DNA of 64,000 bases from Gillisella vitis (GCF_014204625.1 NZ_JACHLU010000015.1:59044-123043); one strand, 5' to 3'. Positions 18,494 through 29,031 are shown, counted from the first letter of the stretch. Program-made: numbers and translations. Notes: generated by a model not told the origin, from the letters alone.

Positions 18494-19468
18494 TTACTCC
18501 GCGGCTTGCGCCGGGGCGTCTGCCACGGCAAGATAACGTTCCGCTTCCAAAGCGGCCATGCAGCCCATGCCAGCAGCGGTGATGGCCTGACGATAGACAT
18601 CATCGGTCACATCGCCTGCGGCAAACACGCCGGGCACATCGGTGGCAGTCGAATCGGGGGCTGTCCATAGGTAGCCATTGGACTTCAGCTTCAGCTTGCC
18701 CTTGAACAGTTCTACGGCAGGCGCATGGCCAATGGCCACAAACACGCCGTCGATCGGCATCTCCGTGACGGTATTGGTCTGAATGTTCTTCAGCTTCACG
18801 CCGGTGACCGATGGCGGCATCGGCGGCTTGGCGGGTGTGCCGGTGACTTCATCCACCACCGAGTTCCAGACAATCTTGACATTGTCCTTGGCAAACAAAC
18901 GCTCTTGCAGGATTTTTTCCGAGCGGAAGCTGTCGCGGCGATGCACGACCGTAACCGTCTTGGCGATATGCGACAGATACAGCGCTTCTTCCACGGCAGA
19001 ATTGCCGCCACCCACCACAATCACATCCTTGTTGCGATAGAAAAAGCCATCGCAGGTGGCGCAGGCCGACACACCGAAGCCCTGAAAATGCTGCTCGCTT
19101 TCAATGCCCAGCCACTTGGCCTTGGCACCGGTGCAGATAATCAGGGTGTCGGCGGTCCAGGTGGTGCCGGAATCTGTGCTGATGGTGAATGGGCGGCGCG
19201 TCATATCAACGTTTGTGACCACATCATTGACAATCTCGGTGCCAACATGGGTTGCCTGCTTGAGCATCTGCTCCATCAGCCATGGGCCTTGAATGGGATC
19301 GCCAAAGCCGGGGTAGTTTTCAACATCGGTGGTGATCATCAACTGGCCGCCCTGTTCCATGCCAGCAATCAGCACGGGCTTCAGCATGGCGCGCGCGGCA
19401 TAGATGGCGGCGGTGTAGCCGGCAGGGCCGGAGCCAATGATCAGCACTTTGGTATGGCGGGCGGACAT
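18494..19468 (-). CDS. trxB: thioredoxin reductase
   Basis: 324-residue FAD flavoenzyme that reduces thioredoxin with NADPH. FAD motif IGSGPAGYTAAIYAAR (residues 11-26); redox-active pair C136-A-T-C139 in FGVSACATCDGFF; NADPH motif VVGGGNSAVEEALYL; closing FAD motif VFAAGDVTDDVYRQAITAAG. The start MSARHTKV (19468) has AAGGAA upstream, and the longer frame is discarded. It forms an operon with lsrB. Length and motifs are complete. Confidence 0.97.
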   Translation of the reverse strand: MSARHTKVLIIGSGPAGYTAAIYAARAMLKPVLIAGMEQGGQLMITTDVENYPGFGDPIQGPWLMEQMLKQATHVGTEIVNDVVTNVDMTRRPFTISTDSGTTWTADTLIICTGAKAKWLGIESEQHFQGFGVSACATCDGFFYRNKDVIVVGGGNSAVEEALYLSHIAKTVTVVHRRDSFRSEKILQERLFAKDNVKIVWNSVVDEVTGTPAKPPMPPSVTGVKLKNIQTNTVTEMPIDGVFVAIGHAPAVELFKGKLKLKSNGYLWTAPDSTATDVPGVFAAGDVTDDVYRQAITAAGMGCMAALEAERYLAVADAPAQAAE

Positions 19469-19701
19469 GTCAGTTCCTTTCAGTGGCGAGGGACGTTCTC
19501 GATCTGGCATATAGGATGCCTGCCTCGCCTTTTCTCCGTTTATTTATGAAGGCTCTATGCAATTATTCAAGGGCAGCTCTGCATTTATAACAGGGCAATT
19601 CAATCCACCGCAATTTTTATGCGCGCTTGTGACATATTCTTGCGTGGAAACGCTGTCGGCGTCATAACCCTGAGCAGACGAAGTGAAAAGGGTGATCGCT
19701 G

Positions 19702-20169
19702 GTGTTTCGTGCTGAACTGGATGCTATCGACATAAAAATTCTCCGCGAGCTGCAACGCGATGGTCGCATGACCAATGTGGAACTGTCTGAGCGCGTCGGA
19801 ATCTCGGCACCGCCCTGTTTGCGCCGGGTGCGCAAGCTGGAAGAGGGCGGTATTATTCAGGGCTATCATGCGCTCTTGAACGGTCCCAAGCTGGGCTTTG
19901 ATCTTGTGGCGTTTTGCATGGTGGGCCTGAAGCACCAGTCGGATGCCAATCTCAAGGCCTTTGCCGCCAGCACCAACCAATGGCCACTGGTGCGGCAGGC
20001 GTGGATGGTGAATGGCGAAAGCGATTTTCTGCTGCAATGCGTGGCCGAAAACCTCACCACATTTCAGGATTTCGTTATTGAAACCCTGACCAGCAACGAG
20101 CATGTGGATACCGTGCGCACCATGCTGACCATTCGCCAGATCAAGCATCTGGGGCAGTTGGAGATTTAA
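19702..20169 (+). CDS. Lrp/AsnC-family regulator
   Basis: 155-residue regulator with an AsnC-type HTH (LDAIDIKILRELQRDGRM, then LSERVGISAPPCLRRVRKLEEGGII) and a C-terminal RAM ligand domain ending in MLTIRQIKHLGQLEI. The start codon is GTG. In Sinorhizobium an lrp gene lies between trxB and the lps genes, as here. It probably responds to an amino acid, but the target is unknown. It is divergent from trxB and followed by a RIME-like repeat. Confidence 0.9.
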   Translation: MFRAELDAIDIKILRELQRDGRMTNVELSERVGISAPPCLRRVRKLEEGGIIQGYHALLNGPKLGFDLVAFCMVGLKHQSDANLKAFAASTNQWPLVRQAWMVNGESDFLLQCVAENLTTFQDFVIETLTSNEHVDTVRTMLTIRQIKHLGQLEI

Positions 20170-20390
20170 AGCATTTCCAGCAAAACTGTAACGCGGTTTT
20201 GCGTTTGGAAAATCTGTATTCAATAACATTCCTCTCGCTCGACGTTCCGTCACCCTCGGGCCTGTCCCGAGGGTCTGCTGCCGCTGAATCAGCAATTGAC
20301 TTCGTTGATGGAAATGAACGTGATCAGATGCTCGGCACAAGGCCGAGCATGACGTTGAGGATAAAGGTTAACTTTGTAACGCTTTGGAAT
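20169..20390. repeat. RIME-like intergenic mosaic element plus a short palindromic unit
   Basis: The element at about 20236-20360 has two hairpins, CCCTCGGG-N5-CCCGAGGG (20253-20273) and ATGCTCGGC-N5-GCCGAGCAT (20328-20350), enclosed by short terminal inverted words around CTCGACGT and ACGTTGAG. A second copy in the same orientation lies at 38858-38978. The layout fits the rhizobial intergenic mosaic element RIME1. Before it (20171-20210) is a separate unit of the type GCATTTCC-AGCAAAA-N-TTTTGCG-GGAAA, related to the tandem pair upstream of rpoD. Confidence 0.7.
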
Positions 20391-21440
20391 TTAAAGCACT
20401 TCCAGTCCAAGCAGTTTTTTATAAATCTCCTCAAGTGCCTGCGCTTCACCTGCAAGGGCAAATTGTTCCCGTACATGTTTCAAACCCGCCTCACCATGGC
20501 GCAAAGCAAGCGCTGGATCGGCCAGATAGGGCGCAATAGCATTGCGCAAGGCGTCATAATCGCCCGCGGGCACCACAGAGCCGGTTTCGCCTTCCGCAAT
20601 CAATTCGGCATAGGCTCCGGCATCAGACGCGACAACGGCGGTTTGCGAGGCCATGGCTTCCAGCGGTGTCAGGCCAAAGCCTTCATTGCGCGAGGGCGCG
20701 ACATAGAGTGTAAGGCGGCGGTACCATGGTTTGATGTCGGGAACTTCGCCCAGAAACACAATGCGATCAGACAGGCCAGCCGCAGCCACATCGGCTTTAA
20801 GCTTATCCGCAAAGGCCGTGTGTTCTGGTGTGACACGGCCCGAGACAACGGCGGTCCACTCTGGATTTTGCGGCAAAAGCTCGATCATGGCCCGCACAAA
20901 CAGATCGGTAGCCTTTTGATGGCGCACGCGGCCAAAGCAGCCGATGAGATAGCGACCTGGCAGGCCGGTGGCTGCAATCGTGTCATCCTCACCGGTTGGC
21001 GGATGAAACCGCACCAGATCAATGCCATGGCGAATCACGGTGTGCGGCACTTTGAGATAGAAGCCGGATTTGCCGCTCGTGGCCACCACGGCATCCATCT
21101 TGCTGATCAACCAGCGGGTATAGGCCGAGTGATGGCGCTGGGCTGCCGAGGTGAACAGCAGTTTCAGCGGCATCCGCAGAACTTTGCGCAGGATCAGTCC
21201 GACCAGCATTTCATTGTTGCGGCGGGCGTGCCAGACGCGATGTGATGCCCTGTCTGGTTGCGCCCATAGCAACGACAGCTGCCAGAATGACATGGCGGGC
21301 ATATCATCTGGCAGGCCGGGGCCAAGCGTGGCAATGCCCAGTCCGCGTCGCCTGTGCTCTGGAACCAATTGAACCAGAGTGGAGGTAACGCCAGACAGAC
21401 GCTTTTTGAAATTGGGCGCAATGACCAGAATGGCGCGCAT
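20391..21440 (-). CDS. lpsB: LPS core glycosyltransferase (LpsB/LpcC type, GT4)
   Basis: 349-residue GT-B fold enzyme, probably a mannosyltransferase acting at the inner leaflet on Kdo of the LPS inner core. The GT4 signature SRNEGFGLTPLEAMASQTAV (E-x7-E motif) is at about residues 245-265, and the nucleotide-sugar region GCFGRVRHQKATDLFVRAM lies before it. Rhizobial lpsB/lpcC mutants have truncated LPS and symbiosis defects. The order trxB-lrp-lpsB-greA agrees with the lps cluster of Sinorhizobium, although the lpsEDC genes known there are missing here. Confidence 0.85.
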   Translation of the reverse strand: MRAILVIAPNFKKRLSGVTSTLVQLVPEHRRRGLGIATLGPGLPDDMPAMSFWQLSLLWAQPDRASHRVWHARRNNEMLVGLILRKVLRMPLKLLFTSAAQRHHSAYTRWLISKMDAVVATSGKSGFYLKVPHTVIRHGIDLVRFHPPTGEDDTIAATGLPGRYLIGCFGRVRHQKATDLFVRAMIELLPQNPEWTAVVSGRVTPEHTAFADKLKADVAAAGLSDRIVFLGEVPDIKPWYRRLTLYVAPSRNEGFGLTPLEAMASQTAVVASDAGAYAELIAEGETGSVVPAGDYDALRNAIAPYLADPALALRHGEAGLKHVREQFALAGEAQALEEIYKKLLGLEVL

Positions 21441-21462
21441 CGAGACAGCAACAGAAATTGGC

Positions 21463-21939
21463 TTAACCCCAATTCACCGCGATCACTTCATAGGCCTTGG
21501 AGCCGCCGGGCGCGACAACCTCAATGCTGTCACCCACTTCCTTGCCAATCATGGCGCGGGCGATAGGGGACGAGATCGAGATACGGCCAGCCTTCACATC
21601 GGCTTCCTGATCGCCGACGATCTGATAGCTTTTCTCTTCTTCGGTGTCTTCATCCACCAGCTTGACGGTTGCGCCAAACTTGATCTTGGTGCCCGACATC
21701 TTCGACAGGTCGATCACTTCGGCACGGGCCGTCAGGTCTTCCAGCTCGGAGATGCGGCCTTCATTATGGCTCTGGGCCTCTTTGGCAGCATGATATTCGG
21801 CATTTTCCGACAGGTCGCCATGGGCGCGTGCTTCAGAAATGGCCTCAATGATCCGAGGACGCTCTTCTTGTTGACGCCAGCGCAATTCCTCCTGAAGCTT
21901 GAGGAATCCACTCTGTGTCATTGGTACCTTTTCAACCAT
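21463..21939 (-). CDS. greA: transcription elongation factor GreA
   Basis: 158-residue factor that rescues backtracked RNA polymerase by stimulating transcript cleavage. N-terminal coiled coil (residues 1-75) with the tip acidic residues in [22 protein letters not shown]-terminal FKBP-like domain with the signature [20 protein letters not shown]. The start [12 protein letters not shown] at 21939 has GGAAGAGGAC immediately upstream; an ATG five codons earlier is less likely. It is 22 nt before lpsB and probably co-transcribed. Confidence 0.96.
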   Translation of the reverse strand: MVEKVPMTQSGFLKLQEELRWRQQEERPRIIEAISEARAHGDLSENAEYHAAKEAQSHNEGRISELEDLTARAEVIDLSKMSGTKIKFGATVKLVDEDTEEEKSYQIVGDQEADVKAGRISISSPIARAMIGKEVGDSIEVVAPGGSKAYEVIAVNWG

Positions 21940-22164
21940 GTCCTCTTCCTTCACTTTTCATGTCCGCATGGGTGGACACGAAAATAAAACAGGTTCCGAA
22001 GCAAAGCCACGGAACCAGCCACAAATCAAACTCAGATGACTATAGCAGAGTGTGACAGTGAATTTCCAGAAAATTCGATTTCACGCATGGTCTCCAAAAC
22101 CTGAGAGGGAGAAATTCGATTCATAGCATGGGTATGTCCGCATAAATTGTGAAGATCCGCTGTC

Positions 22165-23424
22165 TTATCCATGCGTAAAGGGTTCGCTGGGGGCAGGTGT
22201 CCACGGTTCAATACGATAATTTTGCGGCAGATTCACCGGATTGTAAGGCCCCTGAGCCGGATGGCCATGCAGTCTGTCGATGACCGATTGATGAAGCTTC
22301 GCATCGTCTGGGATCCAGCGAGGGTCGCGTCTTGGCAGATAGAGTCCCTTCTCACCGTGTCTGCGCCAAGAGGACCATGGAATGGTTTTGGGGATGTACT
22401 CGAAAATTTTCCATGGGCTGGTGAGGGAATCGTGCACCTCTCCCAAGGCATTCGGTGCCACGTAATGGTGCTTGGCATTGTGGCCATAGACAACGTCCTT
22501 GACGGCGCTTTGATCATAGAGCGCGCCAAAGGCTTCGCTCTCAGCAATCATCCATGCCAGCGGGATTTTGGCAATCTGGCTCTGGGCTTCAGGATAGCCA
22601 CCTCCAACATCGCCGTGAGAGCCCGCAAACCAGACTTCCTTGAAATCCTGCGGTTTGATGGCGTCTGGATGCTTCGGCTTGAACGGTCCACCCCAATAGT
22701 CCTGACCTGCTGTCCAATAGACCGGGCGGAACATGGTGCGGCGCTCATCAATGGCCATCGCATGGCGCACGGCCGCCACGCTGGGGTTGCGGCTGGTGAA
22801 GGGAAAGGTTTGAAAGGTGATGCCATGGCGCGTCTGGTTGATGACGCTATCGACCGTATCAAACAGGCCAAGGAATGTGATGGGCGCGCGCGCACCTCTC
22901 AGCGTGCGCTCGTACAGTCGCATACTGGCAAAGGCCGAGGCTGCGGGCCTGTCTTTCGATTCGGCACTTTCACCATGCTGTTCGCTCGGCGGAATCTCTT
23001 TGTAGGTGCGGTAGGCGTAATCGACCAGATTGAGAAATTGCGGCGCGATAATGCCAAGACTGTTGATGAAACCCGCCAGAACCCGCGCCGAGTAAGCACC
23101 ACGGCTGAAGCCGAAGAGATAGATGCGGTCGCCATCATCGGCCCCTTCATGAGAAGGGGGGACGTAGTTTTGCACCAGAAAACGATAGGCCTCCTTGATA
23201 TTCTGGTCCAATCCCCAACCCGTGAGCTGGCCCCAGAATTCAGAGAGTTTGCTTCTGTATTGCAGCCAGCCGCTATCGCCGCCAAACGTGCCCACGCCCG
23301 GATCGTAATAGACCAATTGCTCGTTGCTGCGTTGCAGGCAACCCAGCAGGCGGACGATATTGGTTCGATCTGTAGAGATCTGATTGGAAGTCCCGTCAAA
23401 CAGGATGATGATATTTTTCGCCAA
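22165..23424 (-). CDS. DUF2235 / Tle1-like alpha/beta hydrolase
   Basis: 419-residue protein with the DUF2235 domain, a cytosolic alpha/beta hydrolase also used by Tle1-type type VI phospholipase effectors. The N-terminus has IIILFDGTSNQ, the nucleophile elbow is G-F-S-R-G in YLFGFSRGAYSARVLAGF, and WFAGSHGDVGGGYPE supplies the acid/His region. The best start is TTG 23424 with GGAG 8 nt upstream; GTG 23460 is the alternative. No VgrG, PAAR or immunity gene is nearby, so it is more likely a housekeeping or orphan lipase-like enzyme than an effector. Confidence 0.78.
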   Translation of the reverse strand: MAKNIIILFDGTSNQISTDRTNIVRLLGCLQRSNEQLVYYDPGVGTFGGDSGWLQYRSKLSEFWGQLTGWGLDQNIKEAYRFLVQNYVPPSHEGADDGDRIYLFGFSRGAYSARVLAGFINSLGIIAPQFLNLVDYAYRTYKEIPPSEQHGESAESKDRPAASAFASMRLYERTLRGARAPITFLGLFDTVDSVINQTRHGITFQTFPFTSRNPSVAAVRHAMAIDERRTMFRPVYWTAGQDYWGGPFKPKHPDAIKPQDFKEVWFAGSHGDVGGGYPEAQSQIAKIPLAWMIAESEAFGALYDQSAVKDVVYGHNAKHHYVAPNALGEVHDSLTSPWKIFEYIPKTIPWSSWRRHGEKGLYLPRRDPRWIPDDAKLHQSVIDRLHGHPAQGPYNPVNLPQNYRIEPWTPAPSEPFTHG

Positions 23425-23486
23425 GGTTGTTTCTCCGTGTCGGTACAACCAAACTAGCACGGAGTTTTCTGGCAGAAAATATGCAT

Positions 23487-23516
23487 ATTCCGGGCAGTTT
23501 AAAAAACTGCCCGGAA
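23487..23516. other. 14-bp perfect hairpin between carB and the DUF2235 gene
   Basis: ATTCCGGGCAGTTT and its exact complement are separated by two to three A residues. It sits just behind carB and upstream of the DUF2235 start. There is no T-tract on either side, so it is a weak terminator candidate, or an mRNA 3' end stabiliser. Confidence 0.45.
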
Positions 23517-23523
23517 TGACGTC

Positions 23524-26500
23524 TTAGAAATAGCTCTGCAACGGACGCACTTCCAACTGACCGTTCTTCAAAGCCTGAATGGCTTCGGCGGCAGCCAAGG
23601 CACCGGCCATGGTGGTGTAGTAAGGCACTTTCTGCATCAGGGCGGCGCGGCGCAGCGATTTGCTGTCCGAGATCGCCTTGTTTGAGTCGGTGGTGTTGAT
23701 CACCAGCTGGACCTGACGGTTGCGGATGGCGTCTTCAATATGCGGACGGCCTTCCAGCACCTTGTTGATCTTGATGGCTTCAATGCCTTGCTCGGCGAGG
23801 AAACGCTGCGTGCCGCCCGTTGCCAGAACCTTGAAGCCGATGCTGACCAAGAGCTTGATGGCGGGCAGAACGCGGGTCTTGTCGTCGTCGCGCACCGAGA
23901 CAAACACTGTGCCATCACGCGGCAGCTCAACACTTGCACCCAACTGGCTCTTGGCGAAGGCCAGCGCGAAGTTAGTGTCAAGGCCAATGACTTCGCCGGT
24001 GGAGCGCATTTCTGGACCCAGCAGCGTATCGACGCCGGGGAAGCGGGCGAATGGGAACACGGCTTCCTTGACGGCAATATGCGTCAGGTTGCGCGGGTCC
24101 GGCTTCTTGCCATAGGCGGCAATGGCGGCATCCAGCTTTTCGCCAGCCATGATGCGAGCGGCAATCTTGGCAATCGGCGCGCCAATGGTCTTGGCCACAA
24201 ACGGCACGGTGCGCGAAGCGCGTGGGTTGACTTCGAGAACGTAGATCACGCCATCCTTGATGGCATATTGCACGTTCATCAAGCCGCCGACGTTCAGCGC
24301 CTTGGCCATGGCGGCTGTCTGGCGTTCCAACTCGTCCAATGTTTCCTTGCTCAAGGAGCGCGATGGCAGCGAGCAGGCCGAGTCACCAGAGTGGATACCA
24401 GCTTCTTCGATATGCTCCATGATGCCCGACACGAAGACATTTTCGCCATCGCACAGCGCATCCACATCCACCTCAATGGCGTTGGTGAGGTAGCTATCGA
24501 ACAGCAGCGGGTTCTTGCTGAGCAGGGTATTGATCTGGCCCGTCTTGTCGTTGGGATACCGCTGCTTGATGGATTCCGGCACCAGACCCGGAACCGTATC
24601 CAGCAGATAGGTTTGCAGCATGTTTTCATCATGGATGATCTGCATGGCGCGGCCACCCAACACGTAGGATGGGCGCACCACCAGCGGATAGCCGATTTCG
24701 CCAGCAATCACGCGGGCCTGTTCCACCGAGTAGGCAATGCCGTTGTTGGGCTGGGTCAGGTCCAGCTTCATCAGCAGCTTCTGGAAGCGGTCGCGGTCTT
24801 CGGCAAGGTCAATCATGTCTGGAGCGGTGCCGAGGATTGGAATGCCGTTCTTTTCCAGCGCTTCGGCCAGTTTCAGCGGCGTCTGGCCACCAAACTGCAC
24901 GATGACGCCGACAACTTCACCCTTTTCCTGCTCGGCGCGCAGGATTTCAATCACGTCTTCCGCGGTCAGCGGCTCGAAATAGAGACGATCGGAGGTGTCG
25001 TAGTCGGTGGAAACCGTTTCCGGGTTGCAGTTGATCATGATGGCTTCAAAGCCTGCATCCTTCAACGCGAAGGCCGCATGGCAGCAGCAATAATCGAACT
25101 CGATGCCCTGGCCAATCCGGTTTGGACCGCCGCCGAGAATAACCACTTTCTTACGATCCGACACTTGCGCTTCCGAGCGGGCAGCGCCGACAAACGGGGT
25201 CTCATAGGTCGAGTACATATAAGCCGTCGGTGACGCAAATTCGGCAGCGCAGGTATCAATGCGCTTGAACACAGGGCGCACATCCAGACCGTTGCGCAGC
25301 TCGGCCACTTCCTTTGGGCGCTTGCCCGAAAGGCTGGCGAGACGGGCATCGGAAAAGCCCATGGCCTTGATCTTACGCAGGTTTTCAGCGTCAGTTGGCA
25401 GGCCATGCTCGCGGATGCGGGCTTCCAGATCGGTAATCGCCTTCAACTGGGCAATGAACCATGGATCGATCTTGCAGCCTTCATGCACTTCTTCTTCCGA
25501 CATGCCGAGACGCAGCGCCTGTGCCACCATGCGCAGGCGGTCTGGCGTTGGCGTGCCGATGGCGGCGCGGATGGCGTTCTTGTCATCGCCTTGACCAAGG
25601 CCGGGGATTTCAATTTCGTCCAGACCCGTCAGATTGGTTTCCAGACCACGAAGGGCCTTCTGCAAGCTTTCCGCAAAGGTACGGCCAATCGCCATGACTT
25701 CGCCCACCGACTTCATCGCCGTGGTCAAGGTTGGCTCCGCACCGGGGAATTTTTCAAAGGCAAAGCGTGGGATCTTGGTGACAACATAGTCAATCGATGG
25801 CTCAAACGACGCAGGCGTTGCGCCGCCGGTGATGTCATTGTCCAGCTCATCCAGCGTGTAGCCAACCGCCAGCTTGGCGGCCACCTTGGCGATCGGGAAA
25901 CCCGTGGCCTTCGACGCAAGTGCAGACGAGCGCGACACGCGCGGGTTCATTTCAATCACCACCAGACGGCCGTCCTTGGGGTTGACCGCGAACTGCACGT
26001 TGGAGCCGCCGGTTTCAACGCCAATTTCCCGCAGCACCGCAATCGAGGCATTGCGCATGATCTGGTATTCTTTATCGGTCAGGGTCAGCGCTGGGGCAAC
26101 GGTGATACTGTCGCCGGTATGCACGCCCATCGGGTCGATGTTTTCAATCGAGCAGATGATGATGCAATTGTCCGCCTTGTCGCGGACCACTTCCATTTCA
26201 TATTCCTTCCAGCCGAGAACCGATTCTTCAATCAGCACTTCGGTGGTGGGGGAAGCGTCGAGACCGCCGTTGATGATCTCGAAAAATTCCGAGCGGTTAT
26301 AGGCAATACCGCCGCCGGTGCCGCCCATGGTGAAGGACGGGCGGATAATCGCAGGCAGGCCGACAACATCCAGCGCCTGCGCTGCAATGGCCATGGCATG
26401 GCTCATGTAGCGCTGCTTGCGGTCTGTTTCGCCGAGGTTCCACTTGTTTTCCAGCTCGTCCAAGGCCTTGTCGAGGTCGCTGTCAGACAGCGAAGCCTTG

Positions 26501-27006
26501 AGCTTTTCGCGCTCGGCCTCATGGGTCTTGCGGTCGGCATCCTTGATCTCGGTGGCGTTGGCCAGCAGCGACTTTGGCGTTTCAAGGCCAATGCGCGCCA
26601 TGGCTTCGCGGAACAGGGCGCGGTCTTCGGCCATGTCGATGGCAGCAGGCTTTGCGCCAATCATTTCCACATTATAGCGATCCAAAACGCCCATGCGCTT
26701 CAAGGAAAGTGCTGTGTTCAGCGCCGTCTGGCCGCCCATGGTCGGCAGCAGCGCATCGGGCCGTTCCTTGGCAATGATCTTGGCCACCACTTCCGGGGTG
26801 ATCGGCTCCACATAGGTGGCATCAGCCAGACCCGGATCGGTCATGATGGTGGCGGGGTTGGAGTTGACCAGAATAACCCGGTAACCCTCTTCCTTCAGCG
26901 CCTTGACGGCCTGCGTGCCGGAATAGTCAAATTCACATGCCTGCCCGATAACAATCGGACCCGCGCCGATGATCAGGATGGATTTTATATCTTGGCGCTT
27001 TGGCAT
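23524..27006 (-). CDS. carB: carbamoyl-phosphate synthase large subunit
   Basis: 1160-residue ATP-grasp enzyme that makes carbamoyl phosphate from bicarbonate, two ATP and ammonia tunnelled from CarA; feeds arginine and pyrimidine synthesis. Two homologous halves are visible, each with a pre-ATP-grasp [14 protein letters not shown] / [14 protein letters not shown], an ATP-grasp (for example [18 protein letters not shown] and [15 protein letters not shown]) and the metal site [20 protein letters not shown] / [20 protein letters not shown]. The C-terminal MGS-like allosteric domain starts around residue 1010 ([14 protein letters not shown]). Start at 27006 ([10 protein letters not shown]). Separated from carA by three other genes. 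Confidence 0.98.
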   Translation of the reverse strand: MPKRQDIKSILIIGAGPIVIGQACEFDYSGTQAVKALKEEGYRVILVNSNPATIMTDPGLADATYVEPITPEVVAKIIAKERPDALLPTMGGQTALNTALSLKRMGVLDRYNVEMIGAKPAAIDMAEDRALFREAMARIGLETPKSLLANATEIKDADRKTHEAEREKLKASLSDSDLDKALDELENKWNLGETDRKQRYMSHAMAIAAQALDVVGLPAIIRPSFTMGGTGGGIAYNRSEFFEIINGGLDASPTTEVLIEESVLGWKEYEMEVVRDKADNCIIICSIENIDPMGVHTGDSITVAPALTLTDKEYQIMRNASIAVLREIGVETGGSNVQFAVNPKDGRLVVIEMNPRVSRSSALASKATGFPIAKVAAKLAVGYTLDELDNDITGGATPASFEPSIDYVVTKIPRFAFEKFPGAEPTLTTAMKSVGEVMAIGRTFAESLQKALRGLETNLTGLDEIEIPGLGQGDDKNAIRAAIGTPTPDRLRMVAQALRLGMSEEEVHEGCKIDPWFIAQLKAITDLEARIREHGLPTDAENLRKIKAMGFSDARLASLSGKRPKEVAELRNGLDVRPVFKRIDTCAAEFASPTAYMYSTYETPFVGAARSEAQVSDRKKVVILGGGPNRIGQGIEFDYCCCHAAFALKDAGFEAIMINCNPETVSTDYDTSDRLYFEPLTAEDVIEILRAEQEKGEVVGVIVQFGGQTPLKLAEALEKNGIPILGTAPDMIDLAEDRDRFQKLLMKLDLTQPNNGIAYSVEQARVIAGEIGYPLVVRPSYVLGGRAMQIIHDENMLQTYLLDTVPGLVPESIKQRYPNDKTGQINTLLSKNPLLFDSYLTNAIEVDVDALCDGENVFVSGIMEHIEEAGIHSGDSACSLPSRSLSKETLDELERQTAAMAKALNVGGLMNVQYAIKDGVIYVLEVNPRASRTVPFVAKTIGAPIAKIAARIMAGEKLDAAIAAYGKKPDPRNLTHIAVKEAVFPFARFPGVDTLLGPEMRSTGEVIGLDTNFALAFAKSQLGASVELPRDGTVFVSVRDDDKTRVLPAIKLLVSIGFKVLATGGTQRFLAEQGIEAIKINKVLEGRPHIEDAIRNRQVQLVINTTDSNKAISDSKSLRRAALMQKVPYYTTMAGALAAAEAIQALKNGQLEVRPLQSYF

Positions 27007-27290
27007 GTCTCTATCCGTTCTCTTAATGCTGCGCAAAAAGCGGCCAAGGTGATAGGTTCACCGGCCGGGCGCAGATCAATGGTCATTTCAGGCTAGAAGC
27101 GGCTTATAGGGAATTCTTGCGCAAAGCGGAACCCCCGATTTCATCTTTTCATACGGATAAATGAACAGTTTTCCCCTTGTGGTGAATTCCCTGCATTTCG
27201 ACGGGTATTTTCAAAATTCCCCGGTCTCTGTCACGAAGCTGTTGTCAGGCGTGGCGTTAATTCGGCGACGTTCTGATTGGAGATTTGCCT
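27007..27290. other. 283-bp gap between divergent carB and DUF1868 genes
   Basis: No gene or strong hairpin recognised. It must hold the carB promoter on one strand and that of the DUF1868 gene on the other. A pyrimidine- or arginine-linked leader for carB could not be identified. Confidence 0.4.
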
Positions 27291-28004
27291 ATGCCACACA
27301 CCCAGCTCCTGCCCGCTCTTGTGCCTTTTTCTGAAACGGAAGGTGCGGGGCCATCCCGCCACTTTGGCATCCGGTTCAATCAGGAGGGCAAGTTTTTGCC
27401 TGAGCCGGGCAATACCATTGTGTGCCATCTGACAGAAGGCTCAAAAACCCAGCAGGCGGTCAACCAGATGCGTAGCCGGTACATGACCATGCCTGAGGCC
27501 GACCGGCTGGCTTTTACCGCTGAGTCCAGTCTGCACATGACCCTGTTTCAAGGCATTATCGAATATCGGCGTGAATTGCCCTATTGGCCTTCGGATATTC
27601 CGCTGGATACGCCCATTGACGACATGACCGAAATTCTGGCGCAACGCCTTGAGCATTTTCGCGCAGGTCCAGAATTTCGTGTCACCATTGATCATATGAC
27701 GCCGTTGGGTTTGCGGCTGAAGCCTGTGGGAGAGAATGACAGGCTTGCCGTTGCTGAGTGGCGCAATCGTCTGGCGGATTTGCTCGGGTATCGCCATCCC
27801 GACCACGATGTTTACGAACTTCACACCACTTTTGCCTATCTGATTCGCCCCATGAGCGAGCAGGCCCTGTTTGAGTGGCAGGCCATGTTGAGTGAAGAGC
27901 GCGATGCATTTCGGGCGCAGTTTGACCATATTGAGCTGAAACCGCCAGCCTTTTGCGCGTTTGAGGATATGCATCATTTTGAAGAGTTGCTGGTGCTGAC
28001 GTAA
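27291..28004 (+). CDS. DUF1868 family protein (2H phosphoesterase-like)
   Basis: 237-residue protein of the DUF1868 family, related to the 2H phosphoesterase fold. The two H-x-T/S-like motifs are HMTLFQG (residue about 82) and HTTFAYL (about 181), with a Pro-rich link between them. 2H enzymes cut cyclic phosphodiesters or RNA ends; the substrate here is unknown. The ATG at 27291 has GGAG 8 nt before it; a TTG two codons upstream is in frame. Confidence 0.82.
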   Translation: MPHTQLLPALVPFSETEGAGPSRHFGIRFNQEGKFLPEPGNTIVCHLTEGSKTQQAVNQMRSRYMTMPEADRLAFTAESSLHMTLFQGIIEYRRELPYWPSDIPLDTPIDDMTEILAQRLEHFRAGPEFRVTIDHMTPLGLRLKPVGENDRLAVAEWRNRLADLLGYRHPDHDVYELHTTFAYLIRPMSEQALFEWQAMLSEERDAFRAQFDHIELKPPAFCAFEDMHHFEELLVLT

Positions 28005-28139
28005 TCTGACCTCGACCTTACCCTCAAGGGTGCCGTGTCCAGTGCTTCTGCACCGTCACGGCGCTCCATTTACCCCTTGGCGGATGGATGCTACTCCCTT
28101 ATCTACATCCATGAGTAGATAGTCTGGAGGCTTTGACCC

Positions 28140-28808
28140 GTGATCACCGTTCATTATCTTGAAAACTCAAGAGCCCATCGCATTCTGTGGCTGCTGGAGG
28201 AGCTGGGGCTTGAGTATGACATCAAGCTTTATAAGCGTAGCGCCGACATGCGCGCACCTGCGACGCTCAAGGCGGTGCATCCACTGGGCAAATCGCCGGT
28301 GATTGAAGATAATGGCAAGGTGGTTGCCGAAAGTGGTGCGATTGTTGAATATCTGATTGCGACCTATGGGGATGGCAGCCTGCGGCCAGCGGCTGGAACC
28401 GATGAACAATTGCGCTACACCTATTGGCTGCATTATGCTGAAGGATCAGCCATGCCTTTGCTGTTGCTCAAGCTGCTGTTTTTACGGTTGCCCGACCAGA
28501 TCCCATTTTTTCTGCGTCCGGTGGCGAAGCTTATATCCGCAGGCGTGTTGAAAAAGCTGGTGGACACGCAACTGGCTGACCATCTTGCCTTCTGGAATGC
28601 CGAGCTTGCCCGCGATGGCTGGTTTGCGGGCAAGGCTTTTTCCGGTGCCGACATTCTCATGAGTTTTCCGGTGGAAGCGGGCATGAGCCGCATGGATGTG
28701 GCAGGCGACGTGACGGCCGTGCGTCGCTATCTGGAGACCATTCGGGCTCGCCCGGCCTATCAGCGGGCGTTAAAGCGCGGCGGCGCTTATGTTTATGCGA
28801 CCACATAA
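28140..28808 (+). CDS. glutathione S-transferase
   Basis: 222-residue cytosolic GST. Thioredoxin-like N-terminal domain with the presumed catalytic Ser10 in LENSRAHRILWLLEELGL, the cis-Pro in HPLGKSPVIEDNG and the gamma-glutamyl site ESGAIVEYL; C-terminal helical domain with the folding signature FSGADILMSFPVE. Start GTG with GGAGG upstream. It conjugates or reduces electrophiles with glutathione. No partner gene is adjacent. Confidence 0.9.
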   Translation: MITVHYLENSRAHRILWLLEELGLEYDIKLYKRSADMRAPATLKAVHPLGKSPVIEDNGKVVAESGAIVEYLIATYGDGSLRPAAGTDEQLRYTYWLHYAEGSAMPLLLLKLLFLRLPDQIPFFLRPVAKLISAGVLKKLVDTQLADHLAFWNAELARDGWFAGKAFSGADILMSFPVEAGMSRMDVAGDVTAVRRYLETIRARPAYQRALKRGGAYVYATT

Positions 28809-28906
28809 GGCCATGCGGCACCCATGAGATGGCATCGGTGCCGCTGGACTGGCAAGAATGCGACACGTGTTCATAGTCCACGACGCGCGTATGTCTGGGG
28901 TTCGCA

Positions 28907-29031
28907 CCCCCTCATCCGGCTGCCGCCACCTTCTCCCCGCAGGGGAGAAGACGGAAAGAACAGCAACGCTCATGGGTTCCTCGCCCCAGCGGGGAGAGGT
29001 CCGCCGAGCAAAGCGGAGGCGGGGTGAGGAG
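28907..29031. repeat. palindromic intergenic repeat (CCCTCATCCGGCTGCCGCC type)
   Basis: Contains TTCTCCCCGCAGGGGAGAAG as an inverted repeat, followed by a second block (GCCCCAGCGGGG and CCGCCGAGCAAAGCGG). The first 32 nt (28907-28938) recur exactly, in reverse complement, at 62801-62832 inside the Mu-like prophage. It is a chromosomal-type repeat common in Rhizobiales. Confidence 0.7.

Noticed and set aside
22165..23424. Type VI secretion effector locus
   Set aside because: DUF2235 domain alone; no VgrG, PAAR, adaptor or immunity gene adjacent.
25405..27096. 563-codon ORF opposite carB
   Set aside because: Antisense shadow of a long GC-rich gene; His/Gly/Arg-rich translation without motifs.
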